A DNA stretch of 14,953 nucleotides from an uncultured Rikenellaceae bacterium (GTDB lineage Bacteria; Bacteroidota; Bacteroidia; Bacteroidales; Rikenellaceae): contig CAMQVM010000011.1 in the NCBI GenBank assembly GCA_947038135.1, positions 1-14,953 of the forward strand, read 5' to 3'. This document shows positions 6,950 through 14,035 of the stretch, in pieces (position 1 is the first letter of the stretch; each line of letters begins with the position of its first letter). The notes under the pieces are model-generated. The model worked only from the letters and a program-made list of their open reading frames with translations. It was not told the origin of the DNA and did not search any database. The position numbers and the translations under genes were made by a program.

Positions 6950-7648
6950 TTAAGAGATAGTGCCACCATCAATAAAGTCATCACCTGACACACCATCTTT
7001 TGCATCTACTGCAACCGAGATAGTAACTGAAAGCGATATATTATTTCTATTTACAACTCCATCTGGAAGAGTGACATAACCAACAACATCAAATATTTGT
7101 GCCGTTTGTATTGCAGGGTTATAAGTAGCATCCGCTGGTGTTTCCCAAGTAATGTTACCACTTACATTACCATTATCTGTTATCAATACTATCTCTGCTG
7201 GCAATGCGGCTACAACCGAAAGAGCAGAGGCGGCATTTGCTAACCCTGTAATCGCCTTTGGTTGAGTAATACGCTCTAACAATTTAATACTTTTCTTCTT
7301 TTGAGTAACTTTAATATACTGCTCAACATCTTCAGATTTAAACGTTACTGTTGCAAAACGGTCATCAGAAGTATTATTAGCAGTTATAGAGATAGTTACA
7401 GATATATTTTCACCAGCATCACCACTTGATGGAGAAATAGCACACCAAGTATTACTCTCTTTCACCTCAGCCTTCCAAGCTTTAGTCGAGCTAAATAAAA
7501 TTGTATTTGTATTGGCTTCAGGTGTGAATGTTGGAGAAAGAACCACTTCTTCTGCAAATGTAATTTTTGCTGAACTATTTAACTCTTGTATTGTACATGA
7601 CTCTAGCATTGACATAGCTAAAATTATTAAAAACGATATTTTTCTCAT
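6950..7648 (-). CDS. Lipoprotein with BACON and Big_4-like domains
   Basis: A 232-residue secreted lipoprotein with signal peptide and lipobox L-E-S-C (Cys18; Glu at -2 is unusual but tolerated in this phylum). Residues ~47-117 form a BACON domain: 'TKAWKAEVKESNTWCAISPS', the glycine turn 'SGDAGE', and the final strand 'YIKVTQ'. Residues ~127-215 fit the bacterial Ig-like Big_4 pattern: 'LPAEIVLITDNGNVSGNITW', 'YNPAIQTAQIFDVVGYVTLP', ending 'ISLSVTISVAVDA'. Both modules are binding or spacer domains of Bacteroidetes surface proteins, often for glycan or mucin contact. There is no catalytic domain. It lies 100 bases downstream of the metalloprotease gene on the same strand, so the two may be cotranscribed; no promoter or terminator is obvious between them. 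Confidence 0.8.
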   Translation of the reverse strand: MRKISFLIILAMSMLESCTIQELNSSAKITFAEEVVLSPTFTPEANTNTILFSSTKAWKAEVKESNTWCAISPSSGDAGENISVTISITANNTSDDRFATVTFKSEDVEQYIKVTQKKKSIKLLERITQPKAITGLANAASALSVVAALPAEIVLITDNGNVSGNITWETPADATYNPAIQTAQIFDVVGYVTLPDGVVNRNNISLSVTISVAVDAKDGVSGDDFIDGGTIS

Positions 7649-7748
7649 CTGTATTTATTTTAAATTAACACCTTTCACTTTACACTTTCGAGGTTGATTT
7701 TACTGAATCTTATTGAATCTTGCTAAATTTAACAAAAAAAGAACAATC

Positions 7749-10052
7749 CTATTCAGGCATCTTTACTAATGGTGGTTTTTCACTACTATTATAAGTAGCC
7801 CGAGTTGTGGTTTGATAAGAATTAGGCACGCACACACCATATTTTACGATATGTTCAATTCGTGCTTTCTGATTTTGGGTAAATTCCAAATCATAATTGT
7901 AGTAATAATCCATTATGTTTTCTGAGACATAGGTTATATTTTTGAAATTATCATATCTTTCATACGTAAATGAATACTCATCTCTATTATAGGTGTAGGT
8001 ATCATCACAGTGATCATTAAGAAGCTTTTCTTTTTCTGAGAGCTTATTTGTATAGAATGTATGAAACAACCCAAAATAGTGACCAAGCTCATGAGTGAAA
8101 GTTCCTGCGGTGAAACCACTATCATAGTTTAAACATAAACCATGGGGCTTTGTCATTTCATGAGTCAAGTAATATTCACTTGATACCATTCCAACTAGTG
8201 GGTTTGATTTCTTGACATACGGGAAATTACTCAATCCTGCAAGAGGCATATTAAACTTAAAAACAAATACATTGATATATTTATTAACATCATAATATTC
8301 TGGTTTTATAGGTGCGGTGATACCATTAACGTTATCAAATTTATCTAAAAGAACAGCGTATGGGTCAAATTCTGAATTACTTTGCCCCATATCTATATAA
8401 TTCACCCCGTTCTCTTCTAATAATTCACCAGTTGTATCATCTTTTGCTAATTCAAAATGTAAATCAAGCCCTTCACCTTGGTTTGCTAGCTTGTTAGTAT
8501 TGTATAAAACATTTTGCACTTGAGCCTCAGTTAACAGAGGTTTATCACCTGACGAATATAACATATGCAAAACTATAGGCATACGGTAAGTAGTTGAAGA
8601 GGGCTCTACTCCTGATTGATTAATTGTAATTGTAGACAAGTTATTAATAGACGAGCCTGCCGATTTGAAATTTATTATTATGATTCTAGCACTGTAATCA
8701 TTGGCAGATATATTAAACGATATAGATTTTCCAATAGTAAAAGGGGGTCTGCTGGGTTGTTGCACCTCTCCCGCCCACTCTTTAACCTCAGGTGTTGCCT
8801 GCCACGGCACATTTGCATCAATATCGATAGTTATGCTTTGAGCGCTATTGTCGATTGACATTGTTGAGCAAGTAGCAACAATTTTATCTACTGCAACTTG
8901 GTGTATAGTGAAAAATTCGGTTATCAAACCATCTTTTGTAGTAAACGAAACTCTTGTTGTGCGATCTTTTCCAGTGTCATTTTTTTCAAGTTCTATCGTA
9001 TATAAATTCATCTGTCCTACCTGCATATCAGACTTTTTTGCAAACCCACCTGTTTCATATTCTATCTTAAACTCACCTCTATTAAGATGCTCTAAAAAAA
9101 GAAGAGTCATTGTATGATTTTCAGATTTAGCAATACAACTTTTAACATTACCATGAAATATATGACTGATTGGATTATGTTTTTGAACATCAACCTTCAC
9201 TGTATACTTAGCACCTGGATTGGTTGTCACAGAATATGCAAAGCTCTTCTCTCCCTTCCAACTGCTTGCATCACCATCTACTGAGACATTCCATATTGCA
9301 CTCTCTGAAAAGGCATAAGGGAAAGCCGCTACTCGAACAATAAATGGCTCACCACTGCTAACAACTGCATCAATAAGCTCAACCTCTATTTGATTACTCT
9401 TTGTAACACTAAGCTCATAACTAGGTGTAGTATCCTCGGCCTGCACAAATGAAACTGACGCTTCAGAGGCAAAACCAGCACCATCATTAGTTGTCAAGAC
9501 GAACTTACTGACATCTGCACCTGCAGCAATTCCACTAACCTCAATATCGAAAATAGTCATTAGGTGTTCCATTTTCAAATTAATATTATCGGCATCACTC
9601 CACGCTGTTGACGTCTGCCCAAAAGAAAACAGATAGTTGCCAATACTTGATAGATCCACCACACCATCTAAGTACGACTGTTTTTGCAAAGTAGGCATAT
9701 TAAATTTATATTTACCACCATCAATAGTAGCATTTTCATTGTATGGATACACTGCATATAAATACTCTTGGTTAACAGGGTTGAGCGCACCTGTAAACAT
9801 TACTGCCTGCCCATCTTTGCTAGCTGTAAATTGAGCATTACTTGTTTTGCTATTGAATATCGCTAATTTATCCTCCTTATTCCATGAAAAGCTGATATTG
9901 TCAAGTGTTGCTTTACTATTGCCTCGTTGATGACTTGTGGTAATGGTTACTTCTTTTACATCAAGAGTATCTGTAAAAACATCTTGCTCGCAAGATACCA
10001 GCAACAGCATAATAGTAAGATGAGATAAAAAAATTGATAGTTTCAGTGTCAT
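7749..10052 (-). CDS. Zinc metalloprotease lipoprotein with fimbrillin-like and BACON domains
   Basis: This 767-residue surface lipoprotein (lipobox L-V-S-C, Cys21) has three parts. Residues ~30-290 resemble fimbrillin/Mfa-like proteins: 'FSWNKEDKLAIFN', 'YLYAVYPYN', 'MEHLMTIFDIEVSG'. Residues ~300-387 and ~391-482 look like two BACON-type sandwiches, the second ending 'STITINQSG'. Residues ~488-745 are a peptidase with the extended zinc motif HELGHYFGLFH (ligands His654, His658, His664; catalytic Glu655). A Met-turn 'NIMDYYY' follows at 712-718. This fits the metzincin-like 'zinc-dependent metalloproteinase lipoprotein' group of Bacteroides (M43-related). All catalytic residues are present, so activity on extracellular protein is expected; the substrate is unknown. 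A well-formed promoter lies 48 bases upstream. The combination suggests a surface-anchored protease held out on a pilin-like stalk. Confidence 0.88.
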   Translation of the reverse strand: MTLKLSIFLSHLTIMLLLVSCEQDVFTDTLDVKEVTITTSHQRGNSKATLDNISFSWNKEDKLAIFNSKTSNAQFTASKDGQAVMFTGALNPVNQEYLYAVYPYNENATIDGGKYKFNMPTLQKQSYLDGVVDLSSIGNYLFSFGQTSTAWSDADNINLKMEHLMTIFDIEVSGIAAGADVSKFVLTTNDGAGFASEASVSFVQAEDTTPSYELSVTKSNQIEVELIDAVVSSGEPFIVRVAAFPYAFSESAIWNVSVDGDASSWKGEKSFAYSVTTNPGAKYTVKVDVQKHNPISHIFHGNVKSCIAKSENHTMTLLFLEHLNRGEFKIEYETGGFAKKSDMQVGQMNLYTIELEKNDTGKDRTTRVSFTTKDGLITEFFTIHQVAVDKIVATCSTMSIDNSAQSITIDIDANVPWQATPEVKEWAGEVQQPSRPPFTIGKSISFNISANDYSARIIIINFKSAGSSINNLSTITINQSGVEPSSTTYRMPIVLHMLYSSGDKPLLTEAQVQNVLYNTNKLANQGEGLDLHFELAKDDTTGELLEENGVNYIDMGQSNSEFDPYAVLLDKFDNVNGITAPIKPEYYDVNKYINVFVFKFNMPLAGLSNFPYVKKSNPLVGMVSSEYYLTHEMTKPHGLCLNYDSGFTAGTFTHELGHYFGLFHTFYTNKLSEKEKLLNDHCDDTYTYNRDEYSFTYERYDNFKNITYVSENIMDYYYNYDLEFTQNQKARIEHIVKYGVCVPNSYQTTTRATYNSSEKPPLVKMPE

Positions 10053-10099
10053 ATTATAATATTTATTGAAAAGTGAATACTTTTTGTAATATTTAGGTA

Positions 10100-10129
10100 C
10101 AAAGATACCCTTATTTTAACAATCTACAA
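10100..10129 (-). promoter_or_regulatory. Promoter of the metalloprotease gene
   Basis: Minus-strand TTG (10129-10127) and TATCTTTG (10107-10100) are spaced by 19 bases, matching the Bacteroidetes TTG-N19-21-TAnnTTTG consensus. The start of transcription would be ~40 bases before the ATG at 10052. Confidence 0.6.
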
Positions 10130-10301
10130 CTTTAATATTGCATATTTTGCACTTACAGCAGAAAAATTTGAGACTATTGTGCACTTATAAAACTGTAATA
10201 TAATGTATCATACACTCTGAAAACACTGCAAACATAAAATCAAGGTATCAAAACAGTAAATTTAATCATATTTAGGTATTTCACAGCACCAAAAAACAGA
10301 G

Positions 10302-10309
10302 TACTTTTG
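10302..10309 (+). promoter_or_regulatory. Candidate -7 box for a small RNA
   Basis: TACTTTTG fits TAnnTTTG on the plus strand. The -33 region is weak (TTTC at 10279-10282, 19 bases upstream). It gains weight from the strong plus-strand terminator at 10480-10512, which otherwise has no gene to terminate. Confidence 0.4.
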
Positions 10310-10314
10310 TATTA

Positions 10315-10512
10315 TAATTGTAACCGATGATATATCTATCATTTATAGAGAAAAGCAGGTAATAATTTAATAGTAATTTTATGTTAGTGTAATGTTAGGA
10401 GGTTAGCATAATTCAGCAATGTATATATCGCAACTTTGAATCAGTTAGAGATATACATTTTGCTACTCTCTGAAAGAATGGTGCTTAAATTATTTTTTAA
10501 GCACCTTTTTTT
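10315..10512 (+). ncRNA. Candidate structured small RNA or leader
   Basis: About 200 bases lie between a -7 box and a strong terminator with no credible reading frame; the longest short frame, from ATG at 10328, encodes 11 residues. Inside, AATGTATAT (10418-10426) pairs with ATATACATT (10451-10459). The stem continues inward with TC/GA and AACT (10432-10435) with AGTT (10443-10446), making a long hairpin. The terminator stem follows. This is the layout of a free-standing bacterial sRNA. The alternative is an attenuator or riboswitch-like leader for the hemerythrin gene, which starts 85 bases past the terminator. I do not recognise an RNA family, including 6S. Confidence 0.45.
10480..10512 (+). 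terminator. Strong rho-independent terminator with no protein gene before it
   Basis: GGTGCTTAAA (10480-10489) pairs perfectly with TTTAAGCACC (10496-10505) over a 6-base loop, followed by seven T. The T run is on the plus strand only, so it ends a rightward transcript. The genes to its left point the other way. Confidence 0.8.
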
Positions 10513-10544
10513 GCTTGCAGTGATAAAAAAACAGAATATTGTGT

Positions 10545-10552
10545 TATATTTG
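10545..10552 (+). promoter_or_regulatory. Candidate -7 box of the hemerythrin-luxR operon
   Basis: TATATTTG matches TAnnTTTG and lies 45 bases before the ATG at 10598, just after the terminator. The nearest TTG (10515-10517) is 27 bases upstream, longer than usual, so the promoter may be weak or activator-dependent. Confidence 0.4.
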
Positions 10553-10597
10553 TATAGATAACATTACTATATAATTAAGCAACTAGAGATAACATTT

Positions 10598-11287
10598 ATG
10601 TATAAAATAGGACAGTATAAAGAGTACGACAAGCTAAGTGATTTAATATGTGCAAACTACCCTATGCTTTTAGTGGTTAGTCGTTTTGGCATTTCGCTAG
10701 GGTTTGGCGATAAATCTATAAAAGAGGTATGCGACGAGAACAGTGTCGACACCAATAGTTTTTTAGCCGTTGTAAACCTCCTTATCAATGATGAAAAACT
10801 TGAAATAGAAGAGGACATAAACTTATCACTACCCTCTTTGATTGAGTATTTAAGAGACTCGCACCTCTACTTTTTAGAGTATCGATTGCCTCAAATACGC
10901 AAAAAACTAATAGAGGCATTAGGAGATAAAAACGATATTTCGAAGGTGATAATCCGCTTCTATGATGAGTATGTAGATGAGGTTCACAAACATATATTTT
11001 ATGAAAACACCACTGTATTTTCGTATGCTGAAACCCTTATAGAGGGTAGCAGTGTGAGCGGATATAACATAGATATGTTTAGCTGCCAGCACGATGAGGT
11101 GAATGGTAAGCTAGCAGAGCTACGTGATATAATTATTAAATACTACCCTTCGCAAAGTAGCAACGAGCTAAACAGTGCAATGTTTGATATATTTACGTGC
11201 GCCGACGACCTTGCATCTCACAATGCAGTAGAAGATTATATCTTCACACCGATAGTGCGCAGGTTAGAGCAGAGCAATAAAAAATAA
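10598..11287 (+). CDS. Hemerythrin-domain protein (RIC/YtfE-like)
   Basis: A soluble protein of 229 residues with a four-helix hemerythrin-type core that would bind a di-iron centre. Candidate ligands are visible in order: His89 ('RDSHLYF'), His130/His132 and Glu136 ('VHKHIFYE'), His165 ('CQHDEVNGKL', with Glu167), His208 and Glu212 ('ASHNAVEDYIF'). The ~70-residue N-terminal region ('GFGDKSIKEVCDENSVDTNSFL') resembles the small helical domain found before hemerythrin in RIC/YtfE/ScdA proteins, though the Cys motif of ScdA_N is not complete. Such proteins sense oxygen or NO, or repair iron-sulphur clusters under nitrosative stress. It is the first gene of a two-gene unit with the LuxR-type regulator 4 bases downstream, which favours a sensing role. 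Cofactor and signal are inferred from the family. Confidence 0.8.
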   Translation: MYKIGQYKEYDKLSDLICANYPMLLVVSRFGISLGFGDKSIKEVCDENSVDTNSFLAVVNLLINDEKLEIEEDINLSLPSLIEYLRDSHLYFLEYRLPQIRKKLIEALGDKNDISKVIIRFYDEYVDEVHKHIFYENTTVFSYAETLIEGSSVSGYNIDMFSCQHDEVNGKLAELRDIIIKYYPSQSSNELNSAMFDIFTCADDLASHNAVEDYIFTPIVRRLEQSNKK

Positions 11288-11291
11288 AAAT

Positions 11292-11897
11292 ATGAGACTA
11301 CATATAGTAATAGCCGAACCATCAGTTATTATACGCTCAGGGCTTGTTGCTGTATTACGGCGGCTGCCATCGTTAGATATAGATATTGCCGAGATTGCTG
11401 ATATGTCGCAGCTGAATATTCAGTTGAAAAGATATCGACCTAATATATTGATTGTGAATCCTTCAAATATAGGTACTTTCTACTTTCAGCAGCTCAAAAA
11501 AGACTCTGAGTTTGCACACCTTAAAATGATAGCACTCCAATGCAACCTAATGGACAACACACTTTTAAAGGGTTATGATGGTGTGATATCGCTATATGAT
11601 GGTGCTGATATCTTAAAAGATAAGTTTGCACATATAATGCGCACTACTGATAACAAGGAGCAAAAGCAGGGACTTAGCGAGCGTGAAAAGGAGATTGTGG
11701 TGTGTGTGGTAAAAGGGCTTACTAATAAACAGATTGCTGAGGAGTTGTTTCTTTCGACTCATACGATAATGACTCATAGACGAAACATTGCGGGCAAATT
11801 GCAAATCCATAGTCCTTCGGGGCTTACTATTTATGCTATTGTTAATAAGCTTGTCGATTTGGATGATGTTAAAGATGGAATTTATAGTGAGGAGTAG
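11292..11897 (+). CDS. LuxR/NarL-type regulator with degenerate receiver
   Basis: A DNA-binding regulator of 201 residues. The N-terminal domain (1-115) has receiver-like order ('LHIVIAEPSVIIRSGLVAVL', 'NILIVNPSNIG'), but the phospho-acceptor position is Asn56 and the usual acidic pair has only Glu9. Phosphorylation in the normal way is therefore unlikely. The C-terminal domain (126-190) is a standard LuxR helix-turn-helix: 'LSEREKEIVVCVVKGLTNKQ', 'IAEELFLSTHTIMTHRRNIA', with the conserved Glu, Gly, Ile and Thr-x-His positions. It follows the hemerythrin gene by 4 bases, so the two are translated from one message. The simplest reading is that the hemerythrin protein, not a histidine kinase, supplies its signal. 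Target genes are unknown. Confidence 0.88.
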   Translation: MRLHIVIAEPSVIIRSGLVAVLRRLPSLDIDIAEIADMSQLNIQLKRYRPNILIVNPSNIGTFYFQQLKKDSEFAHLKMIALQCNLMDNTLLKGYDGVISLYDGADILKDKFAHIMRTTDNKEQKQGLSEREKEIVVCVVKGLTNKQIAEELFLSTHTIMTHRRNIAGKLQIHSPSGLTIYAIVNKLVDLDDVKDGIYSEE

Positions 11898-12086
11898 TGC
11901 CATGAATGTTTTTTGAACTGTTGCGCAAAGGTTGATATACGTTTTGTTTTCTGTATTTCTTAAGTGTTATATGCAGGGTTAGAGAAACGGGGTTTCTCGC
12001 AAAAAGTTTTGGTGCTCACTTTTTAAAGGGGGGAGTCTTATCACTCTTCTTAAGGTAACGACAGCACGGTGACGAATATGTAAATA

Positions 12087-12122
12087 GGCTAATTCGCAAA
12101 ACCTCGGTTTTGCGAATTAGCC
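12087..12122. repeat. Perfect 17-bp-arm palindrome, copy 1
   Basis: GGCTAATTCGCAAAACC (12087-12103) pairs with its exact complement (12106-12122) around the dinucleotide TC. It is preceded by TAAATA, as is copy 2. There is no T tract next to it, so it is not a standard terminator. Confidence 0.75.
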
Positions 12123-12224
12123 AGCTCCCGAAGGGAGTCACCAAGCGACTAAGGCGCATAGGTGCTTTTTGCGAGCTCTTTAGAGCGCCGCTTTTTTTTA
12201 AAAAGCGTAAATAAAAATTGTATT

Positions 12225-12259
12225 ACCCCAAAAACAGCTATATGTTCTATTTTCGGGGT
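12225..12259 (-). terminator. Possible terminator of the hmu operon
   Basis: On the minus strand ACCCC (12259-12255) with AAAA after a bulged G can pair with TTTT-GGGGT (ending 12225), followed after a few bases by TTTTTATTT. Stem and T tract are separated by about 7 bases, so it is a weak candidate. It lies about 155 bases past hmuV. Confidence 0.35.
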
Positions 12260-12288
12260 GATTTATTAATGAAAACCATACCTAAATA

Positions 12289-12324
12289 GGCTGATTCGCA
12301 AAACCTCGGTTTTGTGAATCGCCT
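12289..12324. repeat. Imperfect palindrome, copy 2 of the same element
   Basis: GGCTGATTCGCAAAACC-TC-GGTTTTGTGAATCGCCT repeats copy 1 with a few changes, and the arms still pair (compensating A/T to G/C changes in part). Upstream TAAATA is also shared. It lies about 90 bases past the hmuV stop. Two copies 200 bases apart mark this as a repeated intergenic element. Confidence 0.7.
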
Positions 12325-12414
12325 ATACAGTTTAGAGCTTTTTTCTAATTCTGAAAATGATGCCACAGGCGGTCTCAACTAGGCAAAGCCAAAAAAGTTG
12401 TAATCTGCCATGTA

Positions 12415-12750
12415 TTACTCGGGCACATAAATTATCTCACCATTATCAAGCTGGTAAGCAGTACCCACACGTTTCCCTCGCGAGTCGCTGCTGTTTTCTT
12501 GATTCTCAGAGGGTGTATACTTTTCAATAGTCTCACCCTTTTTAGTTATTATTTCCATCTGCTCAGTACCTGGGTTTTTAACAACAGTAAAATCTTCTTT
12601 AGAGAACATTTCAGTCATGTCATAGCGAGTAACGAGTGCCACCATCAACGCCACGGCAAATACCATCGCTACATCAAACAAATTTGTCAAAACAGATAGT
12701 GGATCATGATCCTCACCATCATTTATCAATCTTCTTTTTCGAGCCATCAT
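12415..12750 (-). CDS. hmuV: DUF2149 membrane protein, HmuV-like
   Basis: A 111-residue protein with a basic start (MMARKRR), one membrane segment at ~23-43 ('LFDVAMVFAVALMVALVTRY') and a polar C-terminal part ending in 'GEIIYVPE'. This is the DUF2149 pattern. The topology (short cytoplasmic start, one helix, periplasmic tail) is that of ExbD/TolR partners of proton channels. DUF2149 genes sit next to an ExbB-like gene and a CobN-like gene in Bacteroidetes haem loci; in Porphyromonas gingivalis the order is hmuYRSTUV. The start ATG immediately follows the hmuU stop codon, showing tight coupling. It is the last gene of the operon. Confidence 0.82.
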   Translation of the reverse strand: MMARKRRLINDGEDHDPLSVLTNLFDVAMVFAVALMVALVTRYDMTEMFSKEDFTVVKNPGTEQMEIITKKGETIEKYTPSENQENSSDSRGKRVGTAYQLDNGEIIYVPE

Positions 12751-13335
12751 CTACTTTTTTAAAGATTCAACAACATACTCTAAAATATTCATATCATCGG
12801 CTACCCACCGCTGTTTAACCTGCAATGATATGAACCCAATAGCACCAATAATTATTCCTACAACAGTTGTAGCAAATGCAACCTGCATATTACTCGCCAT
12901 AGACGCTACATCGCCAGTAGCCAGCCCTACAAGTGCTGGACCCATAGGAATAAGCGTGCCCATCAAACCTAGCATAGGTCCAATCTTAACAAGCACCTTA
13001 GATGCTCCAAGTTCTTTGTCGAGGGCTACCTCATAATCACCAAGTATTTTATCCATCATAGGCTGTTTGCCAGCGCTTCTGTTAATTCGCATTAAAGACT
13101 CGATTAGTTTACCTTTATGGTTGGGCATACTTTTTATGCTCTCTAGCAGCTCTTTGATATCCATAGATTCTATGTCACTATGTATCTGCTTGTTGACTTT
13201 CATTCGGGTAATATATGCTCCATAAAAACCTCCTATCATAATTAGAGATTTAAGAAAGAAGAATAGAAGAAAAATAATTACAGGAATCAAAAGTCCTGTT
13301 GATAACCAATATAACAAATTTGTAATTGCGTCCAT
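12751..13335 (-). CDS. hmuU: MotA/TolQ/ExbB proton channel family protein, HmuU-like
   Basis: A 194-residue inner-membrane protein with three hydrophobic stretches: ~13-37, ~114-137 ('VLVKIGPMLGLMGTLIPMGP') and ~150-172 ('MQVAFATTVVGIIIGAIGFI'). The last two are the conserved helices of the MotA/TolQ/ExbB domain, including the G-P-x-x-G-L-x-G-T-L-I-P and A-x-x-T-T-x-x-G signatures. Such channels turn the proton gradient into mechanical work at the outer membrane. It would pair with the DUF2149 product downstream and drive the haem receptor or the chelatase complex. The ATG at 13335 follows the hmuT stop by one base. Confidence 0.88.
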   Translation of the reverse strand: MDAITNLLYWLSTGLLIPVIIFLLFFFLKSLIMIGGFYGAYITRMKVNKQIHSDIESMDIKELLESIKSMPNHKGKLIESLMRINRSAGKQPMMDKILGDYEVALDKELGASKVLVKIGPMLGLMGTLIPMGPALVGLATGDVASMASNMQVAFATTVVGIIIGAIGFISLQVKQRWVADDMNILEYVVESLKK

Positions 13336-13336
13336 T

Positions 13337-14035
13337 TTATTTTATTTTTAATATTTTTTTAAAGTTTATTTTTGTTAATATAAATCCAAGCAAAACCATC
13401 AAGATACATATGGCTAACATCACTATTAATGCTCTCCATTCGATAACTGTTTCAGAGTGCGACAAGTTGAACTCTGCGACCGATGAGTTTACTAGAAGCC
13501 CAATAACCAATATAGATATGTTCAAAATCACCTTTAGCTCGAGTTTAAGGCTCTCGGCATCAAGTACTCTCCTTAAAAATAATGCAGTAGATATTATTGC
13601 TACAAATATTATTGAAGAGTAGAGTAGTGCCGTTGTTAAAAAATCTGCCCCTACCCTGAATTTGAAAAATTGCAGCTGAAAATATGCAATTGCAAAGATG
13701 AAGATAACCCCCGGAAACACCTTTAGCCCCTTCATGTATCTTTTGCGATTTTTTTTCTCCATAAAGTAGTTGTCAAGCAGTAATATAGATATAAATATAC
13801 CTGCAACGGCCTCGATAGATGTTATAACTGCAATATCTGTAACTAGCTTTTTGTTCTCTAAAAGGTCTGATATTATACTTAATGGCTGCTCTATAACTGT
13901 GGTGTACATTGATATGCTTATCAATGAAGCAGCTAAGGCATAACAAACTAATACCCATAGGCGGCTGTTCATAGCCGCCTTTAGGCAAAATTTAATCACT
14001 GCTAATATAAATATTATTTGAATGTATAGCTCCAT
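13337..14035 (-). CDS. hmuT: Polytopic membrane protein, HmuT-like
   Basis: A 232-residue integral membrane protein with about six hydrophobic segments: ~4-20, 26-47, 70-90, 107-124, 133-153, and a pair at ~170-185 and ~203-222. No catalytic motif is visible. The call rests mainly on place: it lies between a CobN-like gene and an ExbB-like gene, as hmuT does in haem uptake operons of Porphyromonas and Bacteroides. The start ATG overlaps the hmuS stop by one base (TAATG), so the two are translationally coupled. A role in the inner-membrane complex is inferred. Confidence 0.75.
   Translation of the reverse strand: MELYIQIIFILAVIKFCLKAAMNSRLWVLVCYALAASLISISMYTTVIEQPLSIISDLLENKKLVTDIAVITSIEAVAGIFISILLLDNYFMEKKNRKRYMKGLKVFPGVIFIFAIAYFQLQFFKFRVGADFLTTALLYSSIIFVAIISTALFLRRVLDAESLKLELKVILNISILVIGLLVNSSVAEFNLSHSETVIEWRALIVMLAICILMVLLGFILTKINFKKILKIK

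Larger units (their letters stand above)
11898..12414. other. Convergent intergenic region rich in palindromes
   Basis: This 517-base gap separates the converging luxR-type and hmuV genes. It has no credible reading frame. It contains at least seven short inverted repeats: 11982-11998 (GAGAAAC/GTTTCTC), 12087-12122, 12125-12137 (CTCCC/GGGAG), 12176-12187 (GCTCT/AGAGC), 12189-12207 (CGCTTTTT/AAAAAGCG), a GGGGT/ACCCC hairpin near 12226-12258, and 12289-12324. CTCGCAAAAAG at 11996-12006 is also inverted as CTTTTTGCGAG at 12165-12175, so the block could fold as one large structure. Local GC is higher than in other gaps here. Confidence 0.55.

Noticed and set aside
8616..9117. Plus-strand open frames within the metalloprotease gene
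   Set aside because: Antisense to the BACON-like part of the protease; no start signal or domain.
10315..10512. 6S RNA or tmRNA
   Set aside because: The fold seen is one mid hairpin plus a terminator, without the long end-pairing and central bulge of 6S RNA or any tRNA-like part of tmRNA.
12087..12122. Reading the perfect palindrome as a luxR or hmuV terminator
   Set aside because: Neither strand has a T tract directly after the stem, and it is repeated at 12289 in a different relation to the genes.
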